Of a stretch of 64,000 nucleotides of DNA, positions 11,843-24,522 are shown in pieces (position 1 is the stretch's first letter; each line of letters starts with the position of its first letter). A program made the translations under genes and the position numbers. Origin of the DNA: Paramyrothecium sp. XJ0827 (taxonomy: Eukaryota > Ascomycota > Sordariomycetes > Hypocreales > Stachybotryaceae); assembly GCA_020881915.1 (NCBI GenBank), contig JAJFPB010000001.1, forward strand, positions 3,100,001 through 3,164,000, given 5' to 3'. Under the pieces are notes generated by a model. That model was not told the DNA's origin, ran no database searches, and worked only from the letters and a program-made list of their open reading frames with translations.

Positions 11843-14202
11843 TTACTGAAGCATTTGATCTTCACCTATGCCTGGTAGATTCAAGCCAGCTGCCATAGCC
11901 TGAAGCTTAAATTCTGGATTGCATGGGAGCGAATGGGCTTTGTGCTGTCATGTTGGGTTAGTCGTTTGCCGCGTCGGGAAGGCAGTGTATAGTGTCACAT
12001 CGGACCACTTACGTATTTGAGGCCGTTCAAGTTCTTGTATCGCTTGCCGCAGGTCTCGCAGTTGAATGGCTTCTCTTTCTCCATGCCCAAGGTGCCAGGG
12101 TACGGCGCACTTGTTTCTGGATTGACTATTGAGAAAGTTCCATCGCCGTTCTCGTGAAGCTGCTGCGTCTGATGGCCATGTGCCTTGTGGTACCTAGTAC
12201 GAGTCATGCGTCAGCACACGGCGCTAAATGAGTCGCGTCCCCTCATCCGGCAGTCGAGCCAGATCAGAGTTGCAGGGCCCAGATGAGAGTGAACTTACTT
12301 TAGACCATTCTGGTTCTTGTATGCCTTTTCGCAACCAATTACGGGGCATTTGAACGGCTTGTGCTCCTCGGGCATCATCATGCTCTGGAGTCGTTGCATC
12401 AGTGCCTTGTTAGCCTCGGGATCGGCAAATTGACCCTGGGTGAGACCAAGTTGCGCCAGCTGCGCCTGGATCGATCGGTTGCCTTGCGGGAAGGCTCCGT
12501 TCGGGCTGAATAGATGCTTGCCAGGATCGTTGATGCAAAAATTCGATTCGTTGTTGCCGCCAGCAAAACTCCTATCACCAATGTCGGCGGTGTTGCCTCC
12601 CATGGGCATACCGGGTAGATCCTCGTCCATGTCGTCCAGGCCAGGTTGCTGTGACTGTTGTGATTGTTGCGGCAACTGTTGCTGATGGGTGGTAAGAGTA
12701 GGCGTGTTAACCGATGAGACAGTGGGGTTGTTTTGGAGGCCGAAGCTGACGGCAGCAGGGGTTGGTGGCTGAGATGTTCGGAGACCTTGGGTGAGACCCG
12801 AGGTGTTCATATTAAGCTGTGGTCGTTGCTGTTGACCGAATAGTTGTCTCGTTTGGTGCATCTTCTGGCTGTCGTCCATCTCCATAGTACCAACTGCGTC
12901 GTCCATCTCCATATCCGCCACAGCGTCCATCTCATCATTCATAGCGGAGCTGACACCCAGGCCCAACTGGCCCTCATCCATGCGCGAACCACCCATCATC
13001 GGCATGCCGCCACGATTTGACTGTCCAGTCTGGCCAGTAGGTGTGTGCACGTTCGACTGTCCTGGTGTAGAAGAGCTTGCGCCGGAGCCGCCAATCTTAG
13101 GGGTACCCTGCACACCAACCTGGACAAATTGCGAGAAGGCATTGGTTCGTGAAGTATTAGGACTGGGCTGAGTGTGAGCTTCTTCGTAGTGCTGAAGCAG
13201 ATCGTGCAAGTTAGGCAGGATCTTGCCACAGCAAGTGAAGTCGCGCATGAAGTTTGCCTCAAGCTTAGGTAGATATGAGGAAGAGTGAAACGAGGGTGAC
13301 TGGTGAGTGCCGAAGGGCGAGGTGCCCTGCATCATGATACTACAAAACACATCTTGTTAGCGATCTGAGTATAAGGAGTCGGCGCATGCCGACAAGAGGT
13401 CAGTTTCGGCGAAAACCGGTGTGCGGCAAAGCCAGGGCCCAGAGACGTCAAGGGGTACTCGTCGGCGCACCAAAACCATCAAGTGGTGTCTCGTTTGAAA
13501 GAGGAGTTGAGCGCCAGTGAGGTCGAGCGAATGTGGAACGGGAGTGGCGGGAGTAGATGTGACTCACTCATCGCGGACGAAGCTTCCAAAAGACATGCCG
13601 CCCCATGACATACCGCCCATTAGGCTGCCAGCGAGACTCTCCCTACGATTCCGGTTGACATTGTTGTCGCGGTTCGGATTATTGACAGAAATGGGCTTCG
13701 GACCGGCGCTCACGAAGGAGTCTTGCCTGCTTCGGCCCATGGCAGAGTCGAGGGCGGGGCCCACGGTCATGTTGAAATCGTCGCAGTCGGCGAGCTCGAC
13801 GTCTGGAATAGCGGAAGGGGGGCTGAGGCGATTAGGGGAGGCGGTTGACGTGGTGGTGGTGAAGTTGTGAACGGCGGTGGGAAAAGAGTCGCTGGGTGGC
13901 GTGCTGATGGAGATGGGTTTGGAGGGTGTCGGAGAAGTAGCTGCGCGCAAAGAGGAGCCGGCGCCAAAGCCGAAGCCAGGAAATAAATCTGGAGGCGTTC
14001 CTGGCTGGGGTGACGGTGACTGTGTTAGAGACGCTGAGTTGAGCGACCCCGGCGAGTCGGCGTCTACGGCGAAGCAGGCAGCGAAGTCGGTTTCCGTGCA
14101 AGTATCGGGGTTGTTCTGTGCAGCAGTCGTTCGAGGGTTCCGATAACTCAGCTCCTTGTCCTTGTCTTCGGCGTTGTGAAACCACCTGAGAGCGCTCCGC
14201 AT
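11843..14202 (-). CDS. SFP1: C2H2 zinc-finger transcription factor, SFP1 type
   Basis: Four exons, 14202-13568, 13339-12299, 12193-12013 and 11944-11843, give 652 residues in continuous phase. Sfp1 is a TOR-responsive regulator of ribosome-biogenesis genes and cell size in yeast; RfeC is the related name in aspergilli. Seen here: a Ser/Thr/Pro-rich N-terminus; [22 protein letters not shown], the degenerate first finger of this family; a Gln/Met-rich middle; then two classical fingers near the C-terminus. Those are [20 protein letters not shown], interrupted by intron 2, and [20 protein letters not shown], interrupted by intron 3. Both introns fall at the same GLK site, as expected for duplicated fingers. 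The tail ends GEDQMLQ. An unusually large gene-free region lies upstream. The start is the first ATG of the open frame, so the N-terminus is less certain. Confidence 0.85.
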
Positions 14203-14601
14203 ACTAAATCTTTTGGGGGGGAAAGATGCTGTGTAATGAACAGACGGAGGGGAATAAATTAGTGGAGGCCAGATGCAGCCAGCACAACGATGAGGTGGGC
14301 TGGGGTGGGCTAGGCTGAGGGGCGGCTGCTGGCGGTCTTATGTATCTGAGTGGGTTCGAGTGCCGTTGCAGCGGGTGCTGGGCGGTGGCCAAAAAGGCGT
14401 AAAGGCAAGGTCCACGTAAATTAATAATGCACCGTCCGCTCTGGGGATGGCCAAGCCGGGTGCGTATGGCGGATGCAGGCTAATAGAAATGCGCCCGATT
14501 TTTCTCTAGCAGTGCCGGAGGAGAGAAACAGGTGGCAGCTCCGAGAAGATCTCAGATCTCAGAGTTGCGGAAGAGGAAGAGGAGGGATGAGTGGTGACGG
14601 G

Positions 14602-14634
14602 TGGATGGATGGATGGATGGGATGGATGGATGGG
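14602..14634. repeat. (TGGA)n tetranucleotide microsatellite
   Basis: Repeated TGGA units with a one-base phase slip in the middle, about 400 bases upstream of the SFP1 ATG, in its promoter or 5' leader. Confidence 0.85.
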
Positions 14635-14907
14635 TTAAAGTAAGTCAAGACAAGGTAGTAAAGGCGAGGCAAGGTAAGCGGCGAGGGTGGGAATGGGACT
14701 GGGAATGGAGAGCCGTCCTAATGATGGGTGGCTCCTTCCTTGTCTTTTAAAGGTCCTGAGGTATCAAGACTCTCGGCCGACGCTCGATTTCGTTCGTTCT
14801 GCAGGCAAAGTGCGCGGTACGAGTAAGTTTCTGGTGCACTGCCAAAAAAATAAAGGCAAAAGGCACGCAAAGGCAAAGTAAATGGCAAGTAACAGTTCCA
14901 GGCTGTC

Positions 14908-14956
14908 GATGTAGATGTAGATGTGGATGTAGGTGCAGGCGCGGGCGCGGGCGCGA
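14908..14956. repeat. compound repeat: GATGTA hexamers then GCGGGC hexamers
   Basis: About four GATGTA-like units (14908-14931) are followed by several GCGGGC-like units to about 14956. This is low-complexity DNA upstream of SFP1. Confidence 0.75.
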
Positions 14957-16864
14957 GCGGTACGGTCAGGACGTATTAGGTCGACTGCTGCAGGTGATGT
15001 AGAGTAGACCCTTCCTTTTTTGTTTTATTCGTGCTGATGCTTGCTTGATTGCTTGCTTGCTTCGCTTGTCTGCTGCTCATGCAGATGGTGGCTGCAGATT
15101 GTTGCACAAGCCTCAGGAAAAGAGGTGTCAGGAAAAGTGGTCGGGGTGAGGATGTGAAGGCTCAAGGGGAGCCCGAGCCTGGTTTCCGAGGTGTGTTGGT
15201 GTGCCCGTGTAAGTCGACCGTCCTTCTGTCTTCGTCGTCCGTCTTGGGTGTTCTAGCTGTCGCGTGCGACAACCCCGGGTTGAGTTGCTGGTACTTCTAA
15301 CGTTCAAGGGTGATTTAGAGGCGACAGCGGCAACGATGACGAGGCGGGTTCAGGCAGCCTCGGCAGGTTCATAAAGTCAAGTCAAGTTACGCAGTTTCAC
15401 AAGGAGAGGCGAGCATATTGGGCGAGGCCCCGGAAGGTCTGGAGCAGGCAGGTCGAGGTAAATAACTTAATGCTTCTCATATTCGTTTCTTGGGGTGCTC
15501 CACGGTTTCGCCCAGGATGTACTTGGACCTCTGCACATCACTATGGACAGCGACAAAGTACCTCAATGAAAGGGAGGGAGGGGGGAATGGTCCGGCAGAC
15601 AGGGTGTGGATGCAGTATGCATTCTCGAGGCTCGACTTCCTGCAATGCCTGCTCGCGGACACTGTACCTAGCGTCAGCGACTAAGGTACTAGGTAGGCTT
15701 GGCCACAGCGGTGGGGACCGACTTTCAAAGGCATCATAGCCTCTTGGACCTTTTAGTGAGGTGTCGCTTGGGATGGGCGCCAAGACCCTCGAGAGCTGCT
15801 TGCGGGTGGCATCCCGGTCATACGGGAGGTTGCCGGGTGCCCAATTACCAGTGCAGGGGAACGCAACCCCCCATCCTTGCTTTTTCTATGACGGGGGCGT
15901 GGAGGACGCTGGATGAGATGTATCGGTCTTGTGTGCGATGCGAACTAAGTAGACCCGAGAACCTCAGGACAACTCGCTCGGCGCTCGTGCAGGCCGATAG
16001 GCTCCGCACACGTTCAAAAGGCGGCGCAGTTGAGCCCGACGGCTCCGCTCTCACATGCAAGTTACCAGCTGAGCAGTTTCTGGGATGATCAAGACAGGTA
16101 GGTAGCGGTTCCGATCTCGAACCCATCTCCGCGTTGAAAGGTAAACCAAGGTAAAAGGTAGGTAGTAGGCCGGTAAGACAGTACATGCACGCCAGATGTC
16201 TCGCTTGCGTGCGGAGGGGCGCCTTGCATTTAAACGATCGGAAGGCTTCGACCAGTAAGGCCACTTAATTACAAGCACTTCCTTGATGGTGACCCGGAAG
16301 ACACGGCCGAAAGCAAGGAATTACCTCAACGGTGCGTTTAAGGCTGCGGGAAGTGCCCGATATCAAGTGTTGGTAGTTGATTGTGCTTGGCCCTCGCGTT
16401 GCGCCCAGGGCTGGACGGGCGCCATTAGCACTTGCGTGCCATGGCACAAAGCGTTTGAAAGCAAGGCATGGCTGAACGGAGTACAGTAGCCCTTTTAGCT
16501 GGAGTTTATTAGGTGGCTCCTGTCTTTCTTCCTCAACACACAAGTGGAGAGGACTTGATGATGCCAGATGCCAGGACTGCCAAGCTGGGGCAGACAGGCA
16601 GATGTCGTGCATTTACCTGGTGGCGAGTGGTGTCATGGGGCTTCGAAACCACAAAAGAAAGAGGCAAAGAAGGATAATTACCCATGGTTGAGAGAGCGAG
16701 GAGCAGGCTAAGAGCCCGCCGGATGGGGTTTGGGCTTGGTTGATTGTTGACTAAGATGGGCAGTTGGGAAGAGTGGAGCGTGTAGGTGAGGTTTATTTCG
16801 CTACCAACCCGCTTGAATGGATCCGATGAAGCGGGCCTTCCTTGCGCTGGACATATACTGCAAT

Positions 16865-16904
16865 AGGGCAATGGTACGAATGGTAGGGCAATGGTACGAA
16901 TGGT
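16865..16904. repeat. 20-bp direct tandem duplication
   Basis: The 20-mer AGGGCAATGGTACGAATGGT occurs twice head to tail without mismatch. Confidence 0.85.
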
Positions 16905-19900
16905 AGCGCACGATAAAAGATCTCATAACTGCCAACCGGTGAACGGTTAAAAAAACAGAGACTACCTTACGGTACGAAAGCTTCGTAACTTTAATGCAGC
17001 ATGATACCTTAATCCAAGATAGCTTTAAGTTTATTATTCCTGGGAGAGAACAAGACGGAATCAAACACTTTGAAACTCGGGAGGGTTCGACGTACATTCT
17101 AATTCTTTTCTTACAATGGGCATGATGGGGTTACTGACACTCGACAATACCTGAGCCACCATGGCTATGATTACACTAGGCACTCGGTAGTCCTGCAACT
17201 CGCAGCAATCACCAATCGCTTGTTAGCTGCCTTGCCGTGTCCACCGGGCCCAAGATTTCATTATGGAGCCGGCCGAAAGCAAGCCGCCATAAGGCCGCCA
17301 TCGTTCTTCCGACTTGCCGTTAGTTTCGCTGCCGTGCTAGTTGGCGAACTGCCTACCTAAGTTGAGGCAAGGCGAGGCATCGCCACGGCTCACACGCGTC
17401 CGGCACTTGCCACACTGTGGCTGACCAGATGACGGCTATTAGTGTCGGAGTCGGAGTTCTTACAAAACGTGGCATTTCTCACTAAAAGACGCTTTGGCGC
17501 ACGTCTGTCTGCATATCCGTCCGTCCGTCCCTCTGTCCGTTACGGGGAGCTGGCGAGCGTAACCCTTCCGAACTTCTGAGCAGAAGGAACCCGTTGAAGG
17601 ATTCCCGGGCATACCCACGGTATTAATTGCGGTGACATTCGGGGCCGCAGATGCGTGCGCCGTCGGCCAAGTCCCGACTCTGCTCCGTACTAACGAGTGC
17701 AGGGCATCCTGAACATCAACCCCAACATTTTGGTGAATTACCTCGCATGCCAAGGCGGTATAAACATTGTAGGGAATTTCCTAACCTTGCCTCATGTACT
17801 AATGAACACTGTCTCCACACGCATGTCTCTTCTCGTCGACGCCTGATGCGATGTCCCTAAAAAAAAAACCACTGAGCCACCACCGGCCTTCGGGAATCTC
17901 CAACGCCGGCCCCAGGTATGGCAAGATCAGAGTAAATTCAGCAATGTTTTTTCCCTCGGTTGAAGGCCCGTCACATCCAGTGGCAGTGGGGGTGACACAG
18001 GTGCCCTTGCTGTCGATAGGTCTCGTGACACAGATGATGGAAATGAAACCCAGGGAACAGGAGCAAGGGTAAGGAGGTGTTTGTCAATGCAGGATCGACG
18101 CTGCGACCCGCTCCATGCATACTTTTGACTCGCTTGCGCATCGCCCACATTTCTGCAGGCTGGCTTTGGTTGCTGAATTACTTGGTTGCTTGGCCTGCTT
18201 ATACCCCGAAGTCATGCATGACCAGCGAGAAACATCAGCTCTGCACATCTTTCCCCAGGACCCTGAAGAAGACATAAGGCCCGAGAGCAAAGGGTCCTAG
18301 GGTCCTTGCGCAGCAGGTTGAAACCAGATTGCCTCTTAACATAGTAATTCCGTCGTTCCGTGATCCTGGGAGCGAGTCCATGCTCTCTCCTCATCCAAAC
18401 AGCACACTATGCCATGTACGATCAGGGGTCCAACGATCCAGTTTCGCCAATGGCAGCAGTGATATGCGCACAGGCATCATACAGAGACGATCCAGGCCCC
18501 TTCCGTCACCGCTAAATCTCGCTCCAATCTTGATGCAACAGGCCTCAATCTAACGTGCATAGGGAGCAATGCTTTTATTAGGGGAACTTGTACTATGATT
18601 TTCTGTTTGTCAGTCGCTCTCCTCCATAATCCCCAGGAACCCTGGTTGCGCTGACCACTACTAGGTATCGTGGACCCTCCTCGCCCCCTCCTCACCCTTC
18701 ACTTCCCTTTACGACCATGGACAAAGTATGCTCCGAGATTGGATCTCCGAGGAGTACTTTCGCCGCACACAGATGCCGGGATGTCTTTGTCGCCAGTCCA
18801 CGGACCTCAGCTTGGTATGTCATCTACAAAGCCGGTGCAGCTAAAATAGATGCTACGTTGATGTGAACGCCGCTGACTCGGAGGTGGGACGAAGTCTGTT
18901 TCCGCTCCTTCTTCTCCGCCTTCTCGCTGGCTTGCTCTCGTGGTATTAAGTCATGGCCGCCCAGTCCCACGCCTGGCTTGATACTCCCACAACGCTATTG
19001 GCAGGGCTGCAACGCCGCCTTCGGCAGCGTTTAGAAATGAGAACCCCGTTTTCACGTGGTGGACCCTGGACGGAGCTCTTTAGCGTAGCGCCGCCTCAGA
19101 TTTCCCTGACTCATTCTAACACGAGACGGTCTAGCGCGTGCCTCCTAGTGGCTGTCTCCTCCACCCCTTGGAAGGCTTGGACAGATTGGTGGCGGGTGTA
19201 AGCGACTCGGTTGCACTGCGTATGCACTTCCGTGGAGGGGGGGAGGACAGCCCAGACTGTAAGTGACTTGTCGATGTTCATGAAAGCAGAAAAGGAGGGA
19301 AAGCGCAGCAAGCGAGCAAGGCCTGCGTGTGACGAGAATGGCATCCAGCGCATGATCTATGCATTGCACTGCCTACAGCTTGGCCACCAAGATGGCCGCT
19401 GCTCACCGACCTCGACTCGGCCGAAGAAAGCAGAATGCGGCATGCTGCTCCGCGCAGCATCCACCAACCCTTCGATTGACCGCTCAGCTCGACTGGCCAC
19501 GGCCACAGTATACTGTGACAGGGCACATCAGCCTATGGAACAATGGAAAAGTCACCCACATCAGCTCAGGTAGCCAGGCCAGGCTAATGATTAATTAACT
19601 GGTGCCTTGCACGTCCGAAAATGCCAACCCTTTCCCTCGCTCCCAGCAGCGCCCCTACTAGTCCCGTTTGTTGATCTCGCCGACTAGGAGCTTCCTTCCA
19701 TGCGCCAGGCCGAGGCTCCCTCACTAGATCCTAGTTGTCAACCTCTGCCGGGGCTTGCTGGGCTGGGAGGGGGGTGTCTAGAAACTCCCATGGAACATAT
19801 GGGGACGTTCCACGGCCTAGGTCGCCACTTGACGATGCGACAGCTCGGTCCATCGCCCAGACGCCTGAACTCGTAGAAAAGACGTGTCCCGGACTGGACC

Positions 19901-20824
19901 CTGAAATAACGGAGCTGCCGTGACAGGTGAAGCCCGCCGGCGGCGCTACCTTTGTCGGTGGGTTTCAACCACGTAACAGCAACCGGGGGTTCGTCATTAG
20001 ACCGAGGCTCTGCAAATGGAATCGGGGAACGAGGGATTAGGAACAGCCGGCTGCGCGTTCATACGGTGCATCTCAGATTGGGGGGCTGGAGGAAATGGCT
20101 CTAGCAAACCTGTCATCTTGAGCCATGCAGTCCGCGCCAGCAGCGCTCCAGATCGGCGGCTACCTGCAGCCAACCATGGCATAACAGGAAATCACTAGAC
20201 GCTCTGCGTGCCTCTTCGCTGCTGGGCCATCCATGCGAGTCAAGGCATGACCAGCATGACGCCAGTCCCTGTGCAGAGTCCAAGGGCATCAGCTCGGCTA
20301 CTACAGGGTGGTCCTGCGAGCTATGCCCGAAACTTCGTCAACCAAACGCCGATGTCTCCCAAATGCCTCTCATTCCCATGAGCCGCTAGACGATGCGCAC
20401 TGCCGTCTCACATCGGGCACATTCTTGTTTCGGTGCTAGTGCCAATCTATGTACGTCGGGACGTTTATTCAACGGCCCTGGGTCATGCATCCTTCGTCCT
20501 ACGAGCGTTGGACTTCTCAACTCGAATACCTAGCCAAGAAAAGCCTGGATCGTCCCAAGAACATCGAGCCGCCATGACTTACATGGTTCTGGCGGTGTTT
20601 CACCTGCCGTTTAGGGCGAGGACGTCCCGGAAGCCGAGACTGTGTGATTGGCGACCGCCAGCCCGTACAAACTAAGACCTGAGCCAATACCGGCGCGCAA
20701 GACACAGACCTGGAGGGGACCTGGAGAAGGCGCTGGCGTTGCAAGGGGGGAGCTGAAGCTCGGCGAATCAACGATGCACTATTGCGCCCACCGGCATGGC
20801 TGGCTCGAAGCCTACGGCAGGTTC

Positions 20825-20852
20825 CGATCATTTTGATACGATCATTTTGATA
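20825..20852. repeat. 14-bp direct tandem duplication
   Basis: CGATCATTTTGATA occurs twice without spacer. Further GATATCAT/GTATCAT words follow. Confidence 0.85.
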
Positions 20853-21543
20853 TCATCGTGGTATCATCCAGCATACCTACCGCAGGCATCGGCTATGTGT
20901 GCGAGAAGCTATTGTTGATTTAACACAATGCTCTTTTTCTCAGTAATTTTTCCGGCTGTTTCAATGTCAATGGTGGTGACGCGGGGCTGCCGCTGAGGTG
21001 CACAGTCTCCAGTGTCTCTCACTAACGAAAAGCAGTCCACTATTGACCTCATAGCTGGCGAAGATCAACGGGGCAGATTAAAGTATCGATTGGATCGAGG
21101 AGGCCGTCCGCGATGCGATGTTGCAGTCGGGCGCCATTACGTCGAAGTTCTCTGGACAAACATCATGCCCAGGGGTTGATGACGATAATAAAGCTGCTAC
21201 ACTGTATGCTAGGGCCATGCACTTGACGCAATTCCGGTCGTCGCTATCTCAAGATCGCTATAGTTCCCAGAGCAACTAGCGGTGGACTTGGGATGGCTGG
21301 TGACGATCACGATGTCATCGAGTGATTTCCTCGTCTATTCCGGCGAATTCCCGGCCCTCCGGATCGGCTGCAATCTGTTTGTCGCCAGTGTCGTTTACGG
21401 TAGATGAACTGTCGTGGGGGGTTGGTGCAGATATCAATTCATCGTGGTGTTTGGTATGCCCGCCAGGCCCAGTGAGGGGAAGGATAAGCTGCCGCGCAAC
21501 CCGTGGGGTGCTGTTACTCGTTGTCGAGATCATTGCCAGGCAC

Positions 21544-21551
21544 TGACGTCA
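21544..21551. promoter_or_regulatory. palindromic CRE-like site TGACGTCA
   Basis: A perfect TGACGTCA palindrome, the consensus for ATF/CREB-type bZIP factors. It lies inside the gene-poor block, far from either flanking gene. An 8-mer can occur by chance, so its function is uncertain. Confidence 0.25.
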
Positions 21552-22562
21552 ATACGCTCAATGAGTGAACAATAAATCTCAACTTCTTCGAGTCACTGCG
21601 TGTGGTTACTGGCCTGGCTGCCGGGGTGTCGTTATGGGCTTGCTCGAGGGTCCATATAAACAAAGCATTCCACACGGTCGTCTCGGTTGGCATACCCTAC
21701 ACGGCCTCGGCATTCAGGTTGCCATTTGTCTTGTTTCAGACTATGTTCACCCGCGTGCTTCGTTGACTATTTTCTAATCTGATTTTGAGTAGACTCGGAG
21801 TGGGTTGCTGGATATTCACATGGCGAGAACGCAGCTGCGGTGATGACGATTCACGTGTCGGAGTACGCTATCATATGCGGGTGATGTTCAGCCTGCATCG
21901 CAATGGTGTCCATTTGCAGCTCCTACATGGCGTGACGGAGGAGAGCGAGCGAAAATTCGGGCGGCTTTACCGATAAAGAGCGAGTATCATGAGAGTGAAG
22001 TATGCGCCTGGGTCGAGATTTAGCACGCATTGACGACTCGTCCCGATGCCAACATGTAGCCCTGCGAATACCGTACGAGCAACGGCTGTGAACGGGTTCG
22101 CCGCCGCCAAAGTCGCCGCGTACGCCGCAATGCCGCAGGGCGCGGCCGCTAAGCACCAGCACACCCGGAAGCAGGGAGCTTCGGCGGCCACCGGCGAACC
22201 CACAAGGCGTGAGGTACCTTATGCGGACGCAGGAACAGGTACAGGTTAAGGTACATGTACAGAGTTACAGGCCGTCAATACCTTAAGGCAAATACGCCCA
22301 GCAGGTGTATGAACAATTGCTGCTGAGGGTGCCCGTCACGAAGTGTTCAGGATGCATCATGTCTTCGAGACCACTGATTAGTGGAAGAGTACGAGCCGTC
22401 GAAAAAAGCAAGCCTGTACCAGGAAAGATGTTCTACAGGCGTGTTGTTTCCTTGATTTTTCTCGAAGCTCCCCTTCGGCGTTCACACGGATTTTGGGCGG
22501 GAATTTCTCGGTCTTGGACGTGACGCGGAAGGGTTCGGAGTGACATTGGCGCTTTTGATTAC

Positions 22563-22763
22563 ATGAACACCACGGGAATAGACGCCCTTTTCCGCATACA
22601 ACTGCGGTACAACACGAAGAAAGATGTCTTACATCATGGAGACTTTCTAGAAGCATGCGACAATAACCCGGACTATTGGAGAACCAGGCAAGAAGTATAT
22701 TATAGGGATTGCCCTCTGTGCTTAACACCCGTGGACCACTTAGCTCACTACCTTACACATTGA
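22563..22763 (+). pseudogene. possible zinc-finger-like gene relic
   Basis: A 66-codon open stretch ends in CPLCLTPVDHLAHYLTH. This resembles the C-x2-C ... H ... H end motif found in some large fungal regulatory or NACHT/ankyrin-type proteins. No matching exons are seen upstream and the frame stops immediately after. It may be a fragment of a decayed gene or a chance ORF. There is nothing else to support expression. Confidence 0.2.
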
Positions 22764-23239
22764 TTTCATCACTCGAGAATCAGGATTGCTGAACAGGTAC
22801 ATCGCAATCCGTAACCGGAAATAAGAAGCCGTCATCCACTTTTCGTTTTGCGGCACAAGTCCAACCAGCGGTTCGCCGCAAGGCAAAATTTCATACCAGG
22901 CTCAAGGGCGACCCACTCCCCGAGCCCGCCTATTTCAATCATACGACAATCCGTGACCTCATCATCAAAACCCTCGCCTTGTCGCCCGACACAACAGAAG
23001 CATACCTACCATTCTACCACGCAACGTCTGCTGCATTTTGCTTCTCCATTCTCCTCCTACCGTAAAGGAACCTTCGATTCCAAGCAAACAGGAGACGATA
23101 CAACATTTCGACGATTGGCCCGACAGCATCGCTTCTGCCCGTTCGTCATCGTCATCGTTCCGCGATCCGCGCCCGCTGCTAGCGCATCTACAGCTACCCA
23201 ACTTTCCCACCAACAGCCAACCACACACATCCGCCCGCC

Positions 23240-24004
23240 ATGAAGGTCATTAGCAAGGACGAGGAGGCTCAGCTCCGAAAGCAGGTCATCACCGGTGGCG
23301 GTATCGGCGGTGCCCTCGGTCTCGGCATTGGCCTGGGAGGTGTGCTGCTCGCCTCGAAGCGCTACCCGGCCTTCCGCTCCCTGACGCTGCCGTTCCGGGC
23401 CTTCCTCGTGACCTCGTCTGTCACCTTCGGCGCAATCGTCAATGCCGAGCGCTACTCCATGTCCTTCCAGAAGGCGCAGGATCCCATGAACTACTACCAG
23501 GACGCCACCCACCGCGCCCTCGAGGTGGCTCGCCAGAACCAGTCGACCAAGGACCGCTTCATGGAGTGGGGCCGCGAGAACCGTTATAGCATCGTTTTCG
23601 GCTCGTGGCTCGCCAGTATGGCCCTCGCGCTCGCCCTTGTCGGTCGCGCCCCCATCAGCACTGCCCAGAAGCTCGTCCAGGCTCGTGTCTACGCCCAGGG
23701 TCTGACGCTGGCCGTCCTCATCGTTTCTGCTGCCTTTGAGGTGAACGATGCCAAGGCCGGCAGCGGTCGCTGGCAGACCGTCATGGTCCTTGACCCCAAC
23801 GATCCCGAGCACAAGCACTTTATCGAGCAGAAGATCCGCAAAGAGGAGTACGAGGGCCAGGACCTCTGGAAGGGTAAGCGATCCCGCAGATTACTATTGC
23901 TCGTGCAAATTTGTCAGTTATACTAACGTATCCTCATAGATATGGTCGCCGCCGAGGAGCGCCGATTGGCTGCTCGTAAGCAGCAGATCAAGGAGAAGGC
24001 CTAA
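23240..24004 (+). CDS. RCF2: respiratory supercomplex factor 2-like HIG1 protein
   Basis: Exons 23240-23873 and 23940-24004 encode 232 residues. The 66-bp intron has a canonical TACTAAC branch site shortly before its TAG. The protein begins MKVISKDEEAQLRKQV. It shows two N-terminal hydrophobic segments (glycine-rich GGGIGGALGLGIGLGGVLL, then LTLPFRAFLVTSSVTFGAIV), then a HIG1 domain with membrane segments at about 115-135 and 150-168. Between them lies the basic/polar stretch ARQNQSTKDRFMEWGRENRY. The C-terminal tail is charged and ends QQIKEKA. Rcf2 proteins sit in the mitochondrial inner membrane with cytochrome bc1-oxidase supercomplexes. Length and order fit the family. Confidence 0.9.
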
Positions 24005-24522
24005 ATGCCCGTCACTTGCAGGAGCTTAAGCTACCTTCCTGCGACCTTGCACGAGAAGTAGACCGATCCAAATTGACGGCCTTTCTTCCTGTTCTATATT
24101 TGTTTTACTTCATCTGTATGAGAGCGATTTTCTCTTATTGCATAGAGGCTTTGGCGTTTCAAAACTTGGAAGGATATTAGGGATGGGTTAGAGCCTGACA
24201 AGGGGTTGTCATCAGATTGGTGATGTGTTGTTAATGAATGTGCCGTGTTGGCTGTCTACATCATTATGTCACGTTGGGAATGACTCAATTTCATCATAAA
24301 GAAAATATTGCGCTTAAGTTTCGTGTGAAAATCAAATGCCGCTGCGATAGGTATGAAGATCAAGATCCAAGTATACTGCCACCCAACTCCGCAGCCAATT
24401 TGCCCTTTTCCCGGCTCGTCATGCCATGATCCATAAATGTCCGTAATACGACGCCATGCCAGTCTATCTGTCGCTAATGATGGACGAACAGGCTATTCGC
24501 ATAGAAACCACAAGTTTCTTTT
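24005..24522. other. convergent 3' region RCF2 / kelch gene
   Basis: 518 bp between converging stop codons. I see no gene. It presumably holds both 3' UTRs. Confidence 0.6.

Larger units (their letters stand above)
14203..23239. other. 9-kb gene-poor block upstream of SFP1
   Basis: No ORF longer than about 140 codons occurs on either strand and none has clear family features. I see no transposon reverse transcriptase or transposase, no terminal repeats and no obvious strong A+T shift that would indicate RIP-mutated transposons. It contains several simple repeats (listed separately), a palindromic CRE-like site and a possible gene relic near 22.6 kb. Its proximal part is the SFP1 promoter and leader; its distal end holds the RCF2 promoter. 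Confidence 0.6.

Noticed and set aside
14203..23239. RIP-mutated transposon island
   Set aside because: I see no strong A+T enrichment, no TpA-saturated stretches, no terminal repeats and no transposon protein remnants. A computed RIP index would settle it.
23057..23818. 253-codon minus-strand ORF across RCF2
   Set aside because: Antisense to the conserved RCF2 exon. The Gly/Glu/His/Arg-rich product reflects codon bias.
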